Both the position numbers and the translations under genes were made by a program. From Pseudanabaena sp. FACHB-2040 (lineage in GTDB: Bacteria; Cyanobacteriota; Cyanobacteriia; Phormidesmidales; Phormidesmidaceae), in assembly GCF_014696715.1 (NCBI RefSeq), contig NZ_JACJQO010000005.1:682001-746000 (forward strand): a stretch of 64,000 bases of DNA, read 5' to 3'. The notes under the pieces were generated by a model that was not told the origin of the DNA, searched no databases, and saw only the letters and a program-made list of their open reading frames with translations. The first letter of the stretch is position 1. Every line of letters starts with the position of its first letter. Shown in pieces: positions 1 through 9,236 of the stretch.

Positions 1-186
1 CAAACGGTTCCCAGCTTAATGGAATGGGTACAAGCTTTTGAAGCAGGACAATTTTCCTTTAGCTCAGAGCAAATCCAAAACCATGCTGAGAAATTTTCGG
101 TAGAACGATTTCGCCGAGAATTTAAGACCTTTGTTGAAGCGATGTGGAGGAAATTTGAGCAAGGCGAAGCGTTGGAGATGCATTAG
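1..186 (+). CDS. Glycosyltransferase family 4-type, C-terminal 61 residues (partial)
   Basis: The frame is open from the first base to a TAG at 184-186 and gives 61 residues with no start in the window. The tail carries the pattern EKFSVERFRREFKTFVEAMW, which resembles the C-terminal helix of group 1 (GT4) glycosyltransferases from cyanobacterial polysaccharide clusters. It lies 37 bp upstream of a polyprenyl glycosylphosphotransferase gene on the same strand, which supports a role in exopolysaccharide or O-antigen-like assembly at the cytoplasmic membrane. The catalytic part is outside the window, so substrate and exact family cannot be given. Confidence 0.6.
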   Translation, partial: QTVPSLMEWVQAFEAGQFSFSSEQIQNHAEKFSVERFRREFKTFVEAMWRKFEQGEALEMH

Positions 187-223
187 AGTATTTACGGTGA
201 TGCAGGAGTGAGCTGCGGCTGGC

Positions 224-1669
224 ATGATTCCCCTACGCCGAACTCTGAAACCGGCTATTTCGACTCTGAAAATCTCGTCCCAATCATGGCCCATGATTGG
301 GGTTTTTCTGGCCTCAGATACCTTAGCTTTACTAGGGGCTGCCCTGGCCGGTGTTTATCTTCGTCTAGCTTTTAATGGAGAGTACCATCCCTCTCTGTAT
401 TGGCATTTGTGGCCCGTCATTGGGCTTTTTTTACTGGCCTATTGGGCCTCAGGGCTCTATCCCACGGTAGGGTTAAGCCCGGTTGATGAACTGAGGCGAA
501 TTTGCCTCTGCACCACGCTGACCTACCTGGCGCTCGGAGCGGCTATTTTTCTATTCCAAGAAGGTGAAACCTACTCCCGAGGCATTTTTTTGCTGGCCTG
601 GCTGTTTTCCCTAATAGCCGTTTTGGCGGGTCGTCTTATCGTTCGTCAGCTATTTTCCCGCTACACGTGGTGGGGATATCCAGTCTTAATTTTGGGCGCG
701 GGCCGCACCGGAGAACTGGTGATTAAAACCCTACAGCACCAGCCGGGCTTCGGGCTCAAGCCGCTGGCTGTTTTAGATGACAATCCCAACAAGCGAGGTG
801 AACTGGCAGGCGTACCTATTTTAGGCCCCCTGTCTTTGGCCCCAGCACTGGCGGTAGAGCGGGAGATTAGCTACGCCATTATTGCCATGCCTGGGGTGCA
901 GCGGGAAAAGCTGATGACCATCCTGGAGCGATACGCTCACACCTTTCCCCACCTGCTGATGATTCCCGATCTCTTTGGCATTGCCAGCCTGTGGGTAGCG
1001 ACCAAAGACCTAGGCGGTGTTTTGGGGCTAGAGCTGCGGCAAAACTTGCTGCTGCCGGGCCCCCGCATGACCAAAGCCTGCCTGGATGTCTGCCTGACAG
1101 TGGTGATAGGGCTGCTGCTGCTGCCGCTGATTGCGCTGATTGCAGTGCTGATCAAGATCGACTCGCCAGGGCCTATTCTATATAGTCAGGAGCGGCTCGG
1201 TCGAGGCGCTCAGCACTTCACGGTTTGGAAATTTCGCTCTATGCGCCTAGATGCCGATCAAGCTCTAGAGCGCTACCTCAGGGAAAACCCTAACCTGAAG
1301 GAAAATTGGGAGCTAGACCACAAGCTGAAGGACGATCCGCGCATCACCCGAGTCGGCAAACTTCTTCGCCGCACCAGCCTAGACGAACTGCCCCAGCTCT
1401 GGAACGTACTGCGCCGAGAAATGAGCCTAGTAGGGCCTAGGCCCATTGTTGATCGAGAAGTTTGGCGCTACGCCGATAAATTCGAGCTCTATGCTCGGGT
1501 TTCACCGGGCCTAACTGGGCTCTGGCAAGTCTCTGGGCGAAATGATGTGTCGTATGATGAGCGAGTCAATTTAGATGCTTACTATGTCCGGAACTGGTCC
1601 GTTTGGCTCGATATTTATATATTAATTCGTACAGTTTGGGTGGTTTTGGTTTGGGATGGCGCCTACTAA
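224..1669 (+). CDS. Exopolysaccharide polyprenyl glycosylphosphotransferase (WbaP-like)
   Basis: The 481-residue protein has hydrophobic segments over about residues 25-145, then a nucleotide-binding-like stretch with [11 protein letters not shown] near 160, another hydrophobic segment near 290-315, and a C-terminal bacterial sugar transferase domain. That domain shows [31 protein letters not shown] and [12 protein letters not shown]. Enzymes of this family move a sugar-1-phosphate from a nucleotide sugar to undecaprenyl phosphate, the first membrane step of exopolysaccharide repeat-unit synthesis. The length fits WbaP/WcaJ-type proteins. AGGAG at 203-207 is rather far (16 nt) from the ATG. 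Its last 14 bases overlap the next gene, which suggests translational coupling. The sugar cannot be predicted. Confidence 0.9.
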   Translation: MIPLRRTLKPAISTLKISSQSWPMIGVFLASDTLALLGAALAGVYLRLAFNGEYHPSLYWHLWPVIGLFLLAYWASGLYPTVGLSPVDELRRICLCTTLTYLALGAAIFLFQEGETYSRGIFLLAWLFSLIAVLAGRLIVRQLFSRYTWWGYPVLILGAGRTGELVIKTLQHQPGFGLKPLAVLDDNPNKRGELAGVPILGPLSLAPALAVEREISYAIIAMPGVQREKLMTILERYAHTFPHLLMIPDLFGIASLWVATKDLGGVLGLELRQNLLLPGPRMTKACLDVCLTVVIGLLLLPLIALIAVLIKIDSPGPILYSQERLGRGAQHFTVWKFRSMRLDADQALERYLRENPNLKENWELDHKLKDDPRITRVGKLLRRTSLDELPQLWNVLRREMSLVGPRPIVDREVWRYADKFELYARVSPGLTGLWQVSGRNDVSYDERVNLDAYYVRNWSVWLDIYILIRTVWVVLVWDGAY

Positions 1670-2963
1670 ATTTGGTAAGTTCGGAAGACTCACAACTTCT
1701 CTAAATCCTGAAGCAGGGCTGCTGGGATGTCTATTGATTTTGCCCTATGCCAGCTACCTTGCCTTGGTAGGTATGGCCTCTTTAACCCTCTGGATCTGGC
1801 TGCAGCACAGTCAGGCCGCTTGGCGGCTTTTAGCCCGTCAGGGATGGCTCGTGCTGGCGATCGGGATGGGAATTACTGCGGCTACGGCCTATGACCCGGT
1901 CGAAGCTGGGCTACAGCTCACGAATTTTCTGCCTTTCTTCCTGTTTTTTGCGGCTCTTTCTGTTTGGATTGGTCATCTCCAGCGCCCCCTCTCTACCCTT
2001 GAAACTTGGGCCTTTATTCTGGTGCTGGGTTCAATCCCCATCAGTTTGCGGGCCGGAGTAGAGTATTACCTGAAAAGCCCGCCGGTAGAAACCAGGCTAT
2101 TTGACTCTCCCTATTTTGGCTGGCTGTATAGTCAGGTTGACTACGGCCACCGAGCTAGTTCGGTGTTTGGTCATCCCAACGTATTAGGAGCTTATCTGGT
2201 CATTATTTTAGGGTTGGCGCTGGGGCTGGGGCTAAAGGTTTTGCGGAGCGGCACCCTGGTTGCCCAGTGGCGGTGGCGCTACTGGCCGCTGGTCCTCTAT
2301 AGCGCGATCGCATTGGCCCTATTAGGCATTTTTTGTTCGGGCTCTCGCAGTGGAGTGCTAGTTGCGATCGCACAGCTCCTGATCGTCGGCTGGCTGATGC
2401 GCCGCAATCGGCTCATCGTGCTGCTGGGGCTCTCCGGCATTGCCGCTGTCTCGGCAGCGGTTTTGGCGCTAGGCATTGGCGGTCGATCGGTCGGTGAAGC
2501 CTTGACCACCACCACTCTGAGAATGGATGTCTGGGAAATTTCCCTCGATCTGATTCGGCAACACCCCTGGCTGGGAACGGGGCTAGGCGGCTTCAGGCTG
2601 AGCTATGTGCCCTACACCATTCCCCAGTACGACACGGTAGAGCACGCCCACAACCTGTGGCTCATGCTGGCGGCCGAGATTGGCATTCCGCTGATGCTGC
2701 TTTTTACCGCAACCGTAGGCTGGATCTGCTGCCAAGGACTCAAGACGTTAATCGGCTCCAAAAACAAGCACTTTCCCCGTAGCGAGCAGGCCGTCCTGGC
2801 AGGTTATGGCTTGGCTTTTATGAGCTGTATCTTATTTGCCCTGTTTGATGTGACCTTCTACGACTCGCGGGTTAATGTTTTAGGCTGGCTGACGCTGGCT
2901 GTCCTTCAGGCCATACCCGCTCTGGCTGCTAGAGAAGATCTGGCTGAGGCCGATGCAGCTTAG
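1656..2963 (+). CDS. O-antigen ligase / Wzy-type polysaccharide polymerase family membrane protein
   Basis: The 435-residue polytopic protein has about ten predicted membrane segments. It carries the Wzy_C-type signature: GSRSGVLVA near residue 225, GTGLGGFRLSY near 308, and EHAHNLWLMLAAEIGIP in the late periplasmic loop. Such proteins polymerise or ligate lipid-linked glycans on the periplasmic face of the inner membrane. The ATG lies inside the end of the glycosylphosphotransferase gene, so the two are probably one operon. Polymerase and ligase cannot be told apart from sequence alone. Stop at 2961-2963 is inside a hairpin. Confidence 0.85.
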   Translation: MAPTKFGKFGRLTTSLNPEAGLLGCLLILPYASYLALVGMASLTLWIWLQHSQAAWRLLARQGWLVLAIGMGITAATAYDPVEAGLQLTNFLPFFLFFAALSVWIGHLQRPLSTLETWAFILVLGSIPISLRAGVEYYLKSPPVETRLFDSPYFGWLYSQVDYGHRASSVFGHPNVLGAYLVIILGLALGLGLKVLRSGTLVAQWRWRYWPLVLYSAIALALLGIFCSGSRSGVLVAIAQLLIVGWLMRRNRLIVLLGLSGIAAVSAAVLALGIGGRSVGEALTTTTLRMDVWEISLDLIRQHPWLGTGLGGFRLSYVPYTIPQYDTVEHAHNLWLMLAAEIGIPLMLLFTATVGWICCQGLKTLIGSKNKHFPRSEQAVLAGYGLAFMSCILFALFDVTFYDSRVNVLGWLTLAVLQAIPALAAREDLAEADAA

Positions 2964-2986
2964 CCTGGCTAAATAACCAGGCTAAG
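2959..2986. terminator. Hairpin over the Wzy-family stop codon, between convergent genes
   Basis: CTTAGCCTGG at 2959-2968 pairs with CCAGGCTAAG at 2977-2986 (10 bp, 8-nt loop) and spans the TAG stop. It sits between the plus-strand Wzy-family gene and the minus-strand petL, whose stop is 10 bp away. Neither side has a run of T, so it is not a classical Rho-independent terminator. It may protect 3' ends or act as a weak bidirectional terminator. Confidence 0.5.
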
Positions 2987-2996
2987 TCGTCTGTGG

Positions 2997-3092
2997 CTAG
3001 ATCACCTTAGTAATTCTCAGGCCAAAGTAGAGGCCAATAGCCAAACCCAGCATCGCGCCATAAAAAAGGAAGTAGGCTACAACGCTACCCAT
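2997..3092 (-). CDS. petL: Cytochrome b6f complex subunit VI (PetL), 31 residues
   Basis: This short frame encodes one membrane helix: it starts MGSVVAYFLFYGAM and ends GLYFGLRITKVI. The length of 31 residues, the N-terminal VVAY helix and the GLR-x-x-K-hydrophobic end match cyanobacterial PetL as I remember it. PetL is a small single-helix subunit that stabilises the cytochrome b6f complex in the thylakoid membrane. GGGAG lies 8 nt before the ATG, a good ribosome site. The gene is convergent with the Wzy-family gene and divergent from aroB, and a 28-bp perfect palindrome starts 18 bp upstream of the start codon. Such genes are often missed by automatic annotation. Another single-helix photosynthetic subunit is the main alternative. 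Confidence 0.7.
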   Translation of the reverse strand: MGSVVAYFLFYGAMLGLAIGLYFGLRITKVI

Positions 3093-3109
3093 ACTCAATT
3101 CTCCCAAGC

Positions 3110-3137
3110 ATAAATTACAGCAATTGCTGTAATTTAT
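3110..3137. promoter_or_regulatory. 28-bp perfect palindrome upstream of petL (operator candidate)
   Basis: The half-site ATAAATTACAGCAA is followed directly by its exact reverse complement, giving a gap-free palindrome of 28 bp. It lies between divergent petL (start at 3092) and aroB (start at 3252). On the petL strand TGTAATTTAT could be a -10-like element, with TTCAAT 18 bp upstream of TAATTT as a poor -35, so a dimeric regulator bound here could cover the promoter. A transcribed hairpin in the petL leader is the other reading. Confidence 0.6.
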
Positions 3138-3251
3138 TGAACCACGAGACTGACCTCGAAGGCTGAGCTTCCAGCAACAGGTAGAGAAGACTGTCCTCGT
3201 GACGAGAATCCGGCAAGGGGGTAGGGTGGAAATGAAGAGGAAACCACAGCC

Positions 3252-4364
3252 ATGAAATCAACAATTACTGTCCCCCTGCCTGAACAGGCCTATGAAGTCG
3301 TAGTTGCCCCAGGCGGCCTCGATCACCTAGGCCACTGGTTGACCGACGATACCCCCCGCATCAAACCTGGGCAGAAACTGTTGCTGGTTTCCAATCCGAT
3401 GATCTATGAGCATTTTGGTGAGCGGGTCAAAGCAGCACTAGAGCAGGTGGGTTTTCAGGTCAGCCCCTGTCTTTTGCCTGCCGGAGAACGCTATAAGACC
3501 CTAGCCTCGGTGCAAAAACTTTACGATGCTGCCCTAGAACAGCGCTTAGAGCGGGGGTCGGCTATGGTGGCCCTAGGCGGTGGAGTCATTGGGGATATGA
3601 CCGGGTTTGCTGCCGCCACCTGGCTCCGCGGCATTCCAGTAGTGCAGGTGCCTACCTCTCTACTGGCCATGGTTGATGCTTCAATTGGCGGCAAAACCGG
3701 CGTTAACCATCCCCAAGGCAAAAACCTAATCGGGGCATTTCACCAACCCCGCCTAGTGCTCATTGACCCCCAAGTGCTAAAAACTCTGCCCGCCCGTGAG
3801 TTTCGAGCAGGCATGGCCGAGGTAATCAAATACGGCGTCATCTGGGACACCGAACTGTTCGCTGCTCTGGAAGCGGCCGAACGGCTAGACCAGTTTCGCT
3901 ATATCTCTGAAGATCTGCTCCAGCTAATCCTGACCCGCTCCTGCCAGGCCAAGGCCGATGTCGTCTCCCAAGATGAAAAGGAAGCGGGCAAGCGGGCCAT
4001 TCTCAATTACGGACACACCATTGGCCACGCAATTGAGAGCCTGACCGGCTACCGCACCATCAATCATGGCGAAGGGGTAGCCATGGGCATGGCAGCAGCA
4101 GGCCTGTTGGCCGAAAAGATGGGGATGTGGAACAGCACCGACAACCAGCGTCAGCGCCTTCTGATTGAAAAAGCAGGTCTCCCCAGCACCATTCCTAGCG
4201 ATCTAGACCCCGATGCAATTATCGATCTGCTCCAGACCGATAAAAAGGTCAAAGACGGCAAAGTGCGCTTTGTGCTACCCGAGGCCCTGGGCAAGGTCAC
4301 CATTACCGACCAAGTTGATGAGGCCGACATCCGGCAGGTATTAAAAACCCTGCAAAGCACCTAA
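3252..4364 (+). CDS. aroB: 3-dehydroquinate synthase
   Basis: The 370-residue protein has the full AroB core: [19 protein letters not shown] near residue 110, [20 protein letters not shown] near 140, then [20 protein letters not shown] near 190, [11 protein letters not shown] near 253 and [10 protein letters not shown] near 273, covering NAD and zinc ligands. It converts DAHP to 3-dehydroquinate, the second step of the shikimate pathway, in the cytoplasm. GAGG lies 11 nt before the ATG. It stands as a single gene with hisB downstream after 146 bp. Length and motifs are normal. Confidence 0.97.
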   Translation: MKSTITVPLPEQAYEVVVAPGGLDHLGHWLTDDTPRIKPGQKLLLVSNPMIYEHFGERVKAALEQVGFQVSPCLLPAGERYKTLASVQKLYDAALEQRLERGSAMVALGGGVIGDMTGFAAATWLRGIPVVQVPTSLLAMVDASIGGKTGVNHPQGKNLIGAFHQPRLVLIDPQVLKTLPAREFRAGMAEVIKYGVIWDTELFAALEAAERLDQFRYISEDLLQLILTRSCQAKADVVSQDEKEAGKRAILNYGHTIGHAIESLTGYRTINHGEGVAMGMAAAGLLAEKMGMWNSTDNQRQRLLIEKAGLPSTIPSDLDPDAIIDLLQTDKKVKDGKVRFVLPEALGKVTITDQVDEADIRQVLKTLQST

Positions 4365-4365
4365 A

Positions 4366-4433
4366 TCTCTCCCTCCCCGTGTCTCCCCCTCTCCGCATCC
4401 CGCGTCTCCCCCCTAAACCCCAGCTCCCCACTC
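4366..4433 (+). repeat. Polypyrimidine C/T-rich tract between aroB and hisB
   Basis: This stretch is almost entirely C and T, built from irregular repeats of CTCCCC-like units (CTCTCCCTCCCC, CTCCCCCTCTCC, GTCTCCCCCC). It directly follows the aroB stop codon. Similar tracts follow genes in many filamentous cyanobacteria. There is no coding potential and no hairpin. Confidence 0.6.
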
Positions 4434-4510
4434 TGGAGCCCTGCAGCTCATTGTCGCGGCTAGCGCTGACATGGCACGATAGGGGTTTCTTGAGTTACTG
4501 GGTTTGACCT

Positions 4511-5146
4511 ATGCAGACGCGCGATCGCAACTTCTCCCCCGCCTCCGATTTAATCCTTGACCGTAGCGCCTCGGTCAGCCGCACCACAGGCGAAACCGAT
4601 GTGCAGGTCAGCCTCAACCTAGACGGACAGGGACAGTGCAGCGCAGCGACCGGCGTCCCCTTTCTCGACCACATGCTGCACCAAATTTCCTCCCACGGGC
4701 TAATCGATCTAGAAGTGCGGGCTAAGGGAGACTGGGAAATAGATGACCATCACACCAATGAAGATGTCGGCATCACCCTGGGCATGGCGCTGCACAAGGC
4801 CCTGGGCGATCGCAAAGGCATTGTCCGTTTCGGTCATTTTTTGGCTCCCCTAGATGAGGCGCTGGTGCAGGTGACTCTAGACTTTTCAGGGCGGCCCCAC
4901 CTCAGCTACGGGCTGCAGATCCCTACAGAGCGAGTCGGCACCTACGATACTCAGCTAGTGCGGGAGTTCTTTGTGGCCGTGGTCAACCACAGCCAGATGA
5001 CCCTCCACATTCGCCAGCTAGACGGCATCAACTCCCACCACATCATTGAGGCCACCTTTAAAGCCTTTGCCCGCGCTGTGCGCATGGCGGTTGAAATCGA
5101 TCCCCGCCGAGCCCACCTAATTCCCAGCTCCAAGGGAGTGATTTAG
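4511..5146 (+). CDS. hisB: Imidazoleglycerol-phosphate dehydratase
   Basis: The 211-residue protein has the IGPD manganese-binding motifs: [13 protein letters not shown] near residue 50, [14 protein letters not shown] near 77, and the second-half [20 protein letters not shown] near 167. It dehydrates imidazole-glycerol phosphate to imidazole-acetol phosphate in histidine synthesis. It is the monofunctional form, without the phosphatase domain of the enterobacterial protein. The ATG is followed at once by a HIP1 site, and I see no strong ribosome site. The N-terminal 15-20 residues precede the usual domain start, so an internal start is possible. Convergent with the next gene. Confidence 0.95.
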   Translation: MQTRDRNFSPASDLILDRSASVSRTTGETDVQVSLNLDGQGQCSAATGVPFLDHMLHQISSHGLIDLEVRAKGDWEIDDHHTNEDVGITLGMALHKALGDRKGIVRFGHFLAPLDEALVQVTLDFSGRPHLSYGLQIPTERVGTYDTQLVREFFVAVVNHSQMTLHIRQLDGINSHHIIEATFKAFARAVRMAVEIDPRRAHLIPSSKGVI

Positions 5147-5208
5147 ACGAATTCCATACTGGGAGAAGCCCGCGCCGTATTGCCTAAGCGGTCGGTGTCA
5201 GGATTCTG

Positions 5209-6867
5209 TCACGGCAGAGGCGGCCCCACCAACGGCAGCCTCAGCTTAGAGGGGGCGCTGCGGGGCGGGTTCACCGTTAGGGTAATGATGCGGCAGTCCA
5301 TTCGGGCACTGTCTCCGGCAGGCTTACCGGTCCCGGCATTAACCGCGTAGGCGGGAAAGCAGGCAGCACTGAGGCTGAGTCGCAGGGCGTGACCTTTAGG
5401 AATGGCAAAGCAGGTGGGCTGTAGCGATAGCGTCAGCGGCTGCCCTCGCTCTGTCTCTGGCCGCTCTACCCGCTGATAGCCTTGGGTCAGGTTAAAGACA
5501 CGACCATCGGCTCGCACCTCCGACAGCACCGCGCAGACATCAAAGCTAGAGGCATCAGCACGGCAGCGCAGGTCTAGCTGAACGATACCTGCGATCGCAA
5601 CAGTCGCCTCAAAAGGCTCCGTAGTGTAGGTCAGCACATCGCTACGGCCATCAATCGCCGAGCGCTCAAACGACCCTGATGGCATACCCGCATGGCCCCC
5701 TAAGGAAGGAACAGGTCGCCAAGGATCGTGTACCACCACGTCCGGCTCCGGCGGAGCCAGCGGAAACTCAGCCTCCAGTTTGCCGACATCTTCTCGCATA
5801 CCGGCTAGGCCAGTACTGGTCAGGTAGTAGGTCTGAGTTTCTCCTTCAGGCCAGGCGGCAAAGGTGCGCCACTGGTTGGTCCCCATCTCAAACAGGGAGA
5901 TCGAATCCTCCTTCAGCAGGCCCGTATTTTTGCGCTTGAGAAACTGGTCAAACCAGCGGATTTGCAGTCGATCAATCGGGCTAATAGCTTTAGGGCCAAA
6001 ATCAACCGCCCCTACCTGACGGCTCCAGGGCAGGTGGCCCCAAGGCCCCACCCAAAGATGCTGAGGTGTTGTGCCTCGCGCCTTCATCTCCTGGTAGAGC
6101 CGCAGGCTGCCTCTCAAGTAGGGATCAAACCAGCCGCCCACGTGGAGCATAGGCAAATCGACTCGGCTCAGATCAGGTTTAAGGGCCTGCCAGTAGTCAT
6201 CGGGGTAGGGGTGATCGAGCCAGTCGTAGAAGAAAGAATCGGCAGCCAGCTGCGAGAGCACCTGAGGCCGCGCCGCAATCGCCTCGTTCAAGGGTAAGTC
6301 GCGGGAGGCCGCATAGAGACGGTTAAACGCTATCTCGTCCCCCTGGCGGCGAGCCGCCTCGGCAGCCAGCTGAATCGCCCAGCCCAGCCCAGCCTGCAGC
6401 AGCAGCGCGCCATTCTCATAGGCCCAGTCGGCATAGAGATCGTAGCCGACCATAGCGGGAGCTAAAACCTTGAGGGCAGGAGGCGCTGCCGTCGCTGCAT
6501 AAAGCTGGGTCATGCCTTGGTAGGAAAAGCCATACATTCCCACCTGGCCAGTGCTGCCGGGTAGCCCGGCAGCCCAAGCCACGGCATCAGCACCATCGTC
6601 AGCTTCGTGAGCAAATAGCTGAAACGCCCCTTCCGAACTGCCCCGGCCTCGCACGTCTTGAATCACGACGATGTAGCCCTGGCTGGCGTACCAGGTCGGG
6701 TGGGCATAGACCACAGTGGATGCGATCGCACGGCCATAGGGCTGCCGCATCAGCAGGACCGGGAAACGCCCTTCATCCTCTGGGTAATAGACATCCGAAT
6801 CCAGGCGGACGCCATCGCGGGTGTGCATAGACAGAGTTTGGTGCGGCTGTACCCGGTACCGTGCCAT
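5209..6867 (-). CDS. CocE/NonD family hydrolase (peptidase S15-like)
   Basis: The 552-residue protein has an alpha/beta-hydrolase domain followed by a beta-sandwich domain, as in CocE and X-Pro dipeptidyl-peptidases. The serine nucleophile lies in GMYGFSYQGM near residue 122, the aspartate in GGWFDPYLRG near 247, and the histidine in WVGPWGHLPW near 277. The N-terminal TRDGVRLDSDVYYPEDEGRF is typical. Members hydrolyse acyl esters or N-terminal dipeptides, so the substrate is open. I see no clear signal peptide, so it is probably cytoplasmic. The start at 6867 fits the family N-terminus. The cupin gene ends 16 bp upstream on the same strand, so the two are probably co-transcribed. Confidence 0.9.
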   Translation of the reverse strand: MARYRVQPHQTLSMHTRDGVRLDSDVYYPEDEGRFPVLLMRQPYGRAIASTVVYAHPTWYASQGYIVVIQDVRGRGSSEGAFQLFAHEADDGADAVAWAAGLPGSTGQVGMYGFSYQGMTQLYAATAAPPALKVLAPAMVGYDLYADWAYENGALLLQAGLGWAIQLAAEAARRQGDEIAFNRLYAASRDLPLNEAIAARPQVLSQLAADSFFYDWLDHPYPDDYWQALKPDLSRVDLPMLHVGGWFDPYLRGSLRLYQEMKARGTTPQHLWVGPWGHLPWSRQVGAVDFGPKAISPIDRLQIRWFDQFLKRKNTGLLKEDSISLFEMGTNQWRTFAAWPEGETQTYYLTSTGLAGMREDVGKLEAEFPLAPPEPDVVVHDPWRPVPSLGGHAGMPSGSFERSAIDGRSDVLTYTTEPFEATVAIAGIVQLDLRCRADASSFDVCAVLSEVRADGRVFNLTQGYQRVERPETERGQPLTLSLQPTCFAIPKGHALRLSLSAACFPAYAVNAGTGKPAGDSARMDCRIITLTVNPPRSAPSKLRLPLVGPPLP

Positions 6868-6883
6868 GAAGCAGTTCGTTTAA

Positions 6884-7384
6884 TCAGGGGCAGGACACTA
6901 GACTAGCAGGCAGGCCGTCCTGTCGGCCCAAAACAGCCAAATCTTCCTCATCTAGCTCTGCCGGAATGCCGCTACGGATCAGTTCGGCAAAGTCCTCGTT
7001 CGGCACCATAATACAAAGCGCATAGAGCCGACTTGGCCCAACGTTTTCAATCACGTGAACGCCCGTGGGCGGCACCAGAATGCTGTCTCCTGCCCGGATC
7101 AGCATGCTTTTGCCATCACAGGTAGCGCGGCCTTCTCCTTTAAGCACAAAAAACATTTCCACGGCAATCTGGTGTCGATTAGGCGGCGTCTTTCCCCCTA
7201 CATCAAAAATTTCGACACAGTAGGTCAAAGACATATTGGCAATAGTGGGATCAAAAACAATCGCCAGACGATTCGTATCTTGAGAGCTAATGCGATAAGC
7301 CTGATAGTCTTTGGGAGACTTAATTACAGGCACCACACAGCTTTCAGAAAGCGTACAGCTTGGAGTATCCATACCGGTCTCCAT
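6884..7384 (-). CDS. Cupin domain-containing protein
   Basis: The 166-residue protein is a single cupin barrel. The first motif (NRHQIAVEMFFVLKGEG, near residues 73-90) has H and E metal ligands. The second (GDSILVPPTGVHVIENVG, near 103-120) has the late histidine. The C-terminal part (ALCIMVPNEDFAELIRSG) continues beyond the barrel. Cupins are small metal-binding folds used as enzymes or sensors, and this one gives no substrate clue. ATG at 7384 or at 7372 (MDTPSC) are both possible starts. It precedes the CocE-like hydrolase by 16 bp on the same strand, which suggests a shared catabolic or modification role (inference). Confidence 0.85.
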   Translation of the reverse strand: METGMDTPSCTLSESCVVPVIKSPKDYQAYRISSQDTNRLAIVFDPTIANMSLTYCVEIFDVGGKTPPNRHQIAVEMFFVLKGEGRATCDGKSMLIRAGDSILVPPTGVHVIENVGPSRLYALCIMVPNEDFAELIRSGIPAELDEEDLAVLGRQDGLPASLVSCP

Positions 7385-7693
7385 GAGGAAGTAGGTTAGT
7401 TAAAGGCTGAAATTATGGCTGAACTATTGCTGAATCCGGACGGTTTTTGCCGCCTATAGCGTTGGCTAATCACCTCTGCAAATAAGGTGTCTGCAACCTG
7501 CTTACCAGACCTCCGGCAGTCGCAGGGTAGTCTCTACAACACTTTGTAATAACAAGTCAGAAACTAGCGTTAAATTGGCCTACCTTACGCATCCAAATTA
7601 CCCCAAAATTAGATGGCTATGAACCAGTTCTAAGGCGTAAAACAGGGCACAATAGGAGCGTTCCAGCGGGAAAATCTATTGGGAGTCGTCATT
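7385..7693. other. Divergent intergenic region, cupin / amidohydrolase
   Basis: This stretch of about 309 bases lies between the divergent cupin and amidohydrolase genes and must hold promoters for both. I see no long hairpin, no tRNA, no HIP1 site and no frame longer than a few codons with a ribosome site. The only clear element is GGGAG at 7681-7685, which serves the amidohydrolase start. Confidence 0.5.
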
Positions 7694-9106
7694 TTGAGCC
7701 AGACCTTTACCCTTCGGTCCGTTCTTGTCCTCAGTGAAACAGGCTACCAGACTCAAGATGTCCAGGTTAGCGAGGGCATCATTGCGGCGATAGGTGCCGA
7801 CCTCTCCGTGATAGGAGAATCGATTGACGGTCGAGGGAAACTGCTGCTGCCGGGATTTGTCAATGCCCACACCCACTCTCCAGAAATGTGGTGCCGAGGG
7901 CTAATTCCGCCACTGCCCCTAGAACTCTGGTTGGGGGTGCTCTATCAGTGCCCGCCACTGACGCCCGAGCAGACATACCTAGCAGCGCTCTGGACGGCGG
8001 CTGAGACACTTCTATCGGGGGGAACAACCCTAGTTGACCACCTGCTCTTGACTCCAGGGCAGGAGCTGGAAACCATTGCTGCCGCCGCCCAGGCCTACGA
8101 AGAGATTGGCATTCGCGCCTGCATTGCCCCGCTGATTCAAGATCACTCAATGGATGTCAGTATTCCAACGGGTCAGGTCAGCAGTCAGCTTCCGTCTACC
8201 CGCCAAACTCGGGCTGTGCTGGAGATGATGGAAACGGCCATACAGCGGCACCATCAGCCTGCCAAGGGGATCTATATCGCCCCTGGCCCAACTGGCTTTC
8301 AGCTCTGCTCCGAAACCCTATTTCGGGGCTGCGTTGAGCTGAGCCAACGGTACGACCTCTGCCTCCACACTCACCTATTAGAAACCAAGGCCCAGCAAAT
8401 GCTAGCCTACGAGCGCTATGGAGTAAGTGGCGTGGAGTATCTCAACCGCATCGGCTTTTTGGGCTCTAAAACGTCTCTAGCCCACGGAGTTTGGCTAGAC
8501 GACGCTGACATCGATCTGCTAGCGATGACCGGGGCCACAGTGGTACACAATCCGCTGAGCAATTTGCGCCTGGGCAGCGGTATCGCGCCGTTACTGAAAT
8601 ACCGGCGGGCGGGCGTAAACGTGACATTTGGCTGCGATGGCTCAGCCAGCAACGATGGGCAAGATTTGCTAGAAGCCATCAAGCTGGGCACAATGCTGCA
8701 CAACCCAACCGACTTTGAGTACCGCAACTGGCTGAGTCTGCAAACAGCAGCTTCTATGGCAAGCCTAGGCGGGGCTAAGGGCTTAGGCCTGCAGGAGCAG
8801 ATTGGATCGCTTACGGTAGGCAAGCAAGCCGACTTGGTTCTCTATGATTTAAGTGACTGGTCGATGCTGCCTGCTAGCGATCCCTTAGGGCTGCTGCTGC
8901 TGGGCAGACCTGTCAATCTGGTGGATCGGCTCTGGGTAGGGGGTCGCGCTATTCTCCAAGACCGTCAGTTTAAAACGGTGGATCTGGCAAATCTGCGGCA
9001 GCAACTGCTGCAGGGGCGATCTAGCTGGGTGACGACTCCCCCCGTCCTAAGTCAGGCATTGGAGGAACAGTACCGTTCTGTGATGGGTCTTGGGGCAGGG
9101 GCCTAG
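7694..9106 (+). CDS. Amidohydrolase family protein (MTA/SAH deaminase or chlorohydrolase type)
   Basis: The protein (470 residues from this start) is a metal-dependent amidohydrolase. It has PGFVNAHTHSPEM near residue 55, HTHLLETKAQ near 226, LAHGVWLDDADIDLL near 260, HNPLSNLRLGSG near 284, and the catalytic-aspartate region FGCDGSASNDGQD near 314. The set fits the mononuclear subgroup that deaminates methylthioadenosine, S-adenosylhomocysteine or related rings. I prefer TTG at 7694 because GGGAG at 7681-7685 lies 8 nt before it; a TTG at 7679 in the same frame would leave that site inside the gene. The sequence after HTHS (PEMWCRGL) differs from the usual HSPMTLFRG, so substrate is uncertain. 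Confidence 0.85.
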   Translation: MSQTFTLRSVLVLSETGYQTQDVQVSEGIIAAIGADLSVIGESIDGRGKLLLPGFVNAHTHSPEMWCRGLIPPLPLELWLGVLYQCPPLTPEQTYLAALWTAAETLLSGGTTLVDHLLLTPGQELETIAAAAQAYEEIGIRACIAPLIQDHSMDVSIPTGQVSSQLPSTRQTRAVLEMMETAIQRHHQPAKGIYIAPGPTGFQLCSETLFRGCVELSQRYDLCLHTHLLETKAQQMLAYERYGVSGVEYLNRIGFLGSKTSLAHGVWLDDADIDLLAMTGATVVHNPLSNLRLGSGIAPLLKYRRAGVNVTFGCDGSASNDGQDLLEAIKLGTMLHNPTDFEYRNWLSLQTAASMASLGGAKGLGLQEQIGSLTVGKQADLVLYDLSDWSMLPASDPLGLLLLGRPVNLVDRLWVGGRAILQDRQFKTVDLANLRQQLLQGRSSWVTTPPVLSQALEEQYRSVMGLGAGA

Positions 9107-9236
9107 GTGGGTGTAGTTAAAGATTGAGGATAGAGAGCTCAATCGATGGCGCGACGTATCGGAATCCTGCAAGATAGGGAGGGAATGTGCATCAATTTTT
9201 AAAGCCAGCCTCAAGACACGCCAGAAGCCTGATGTG

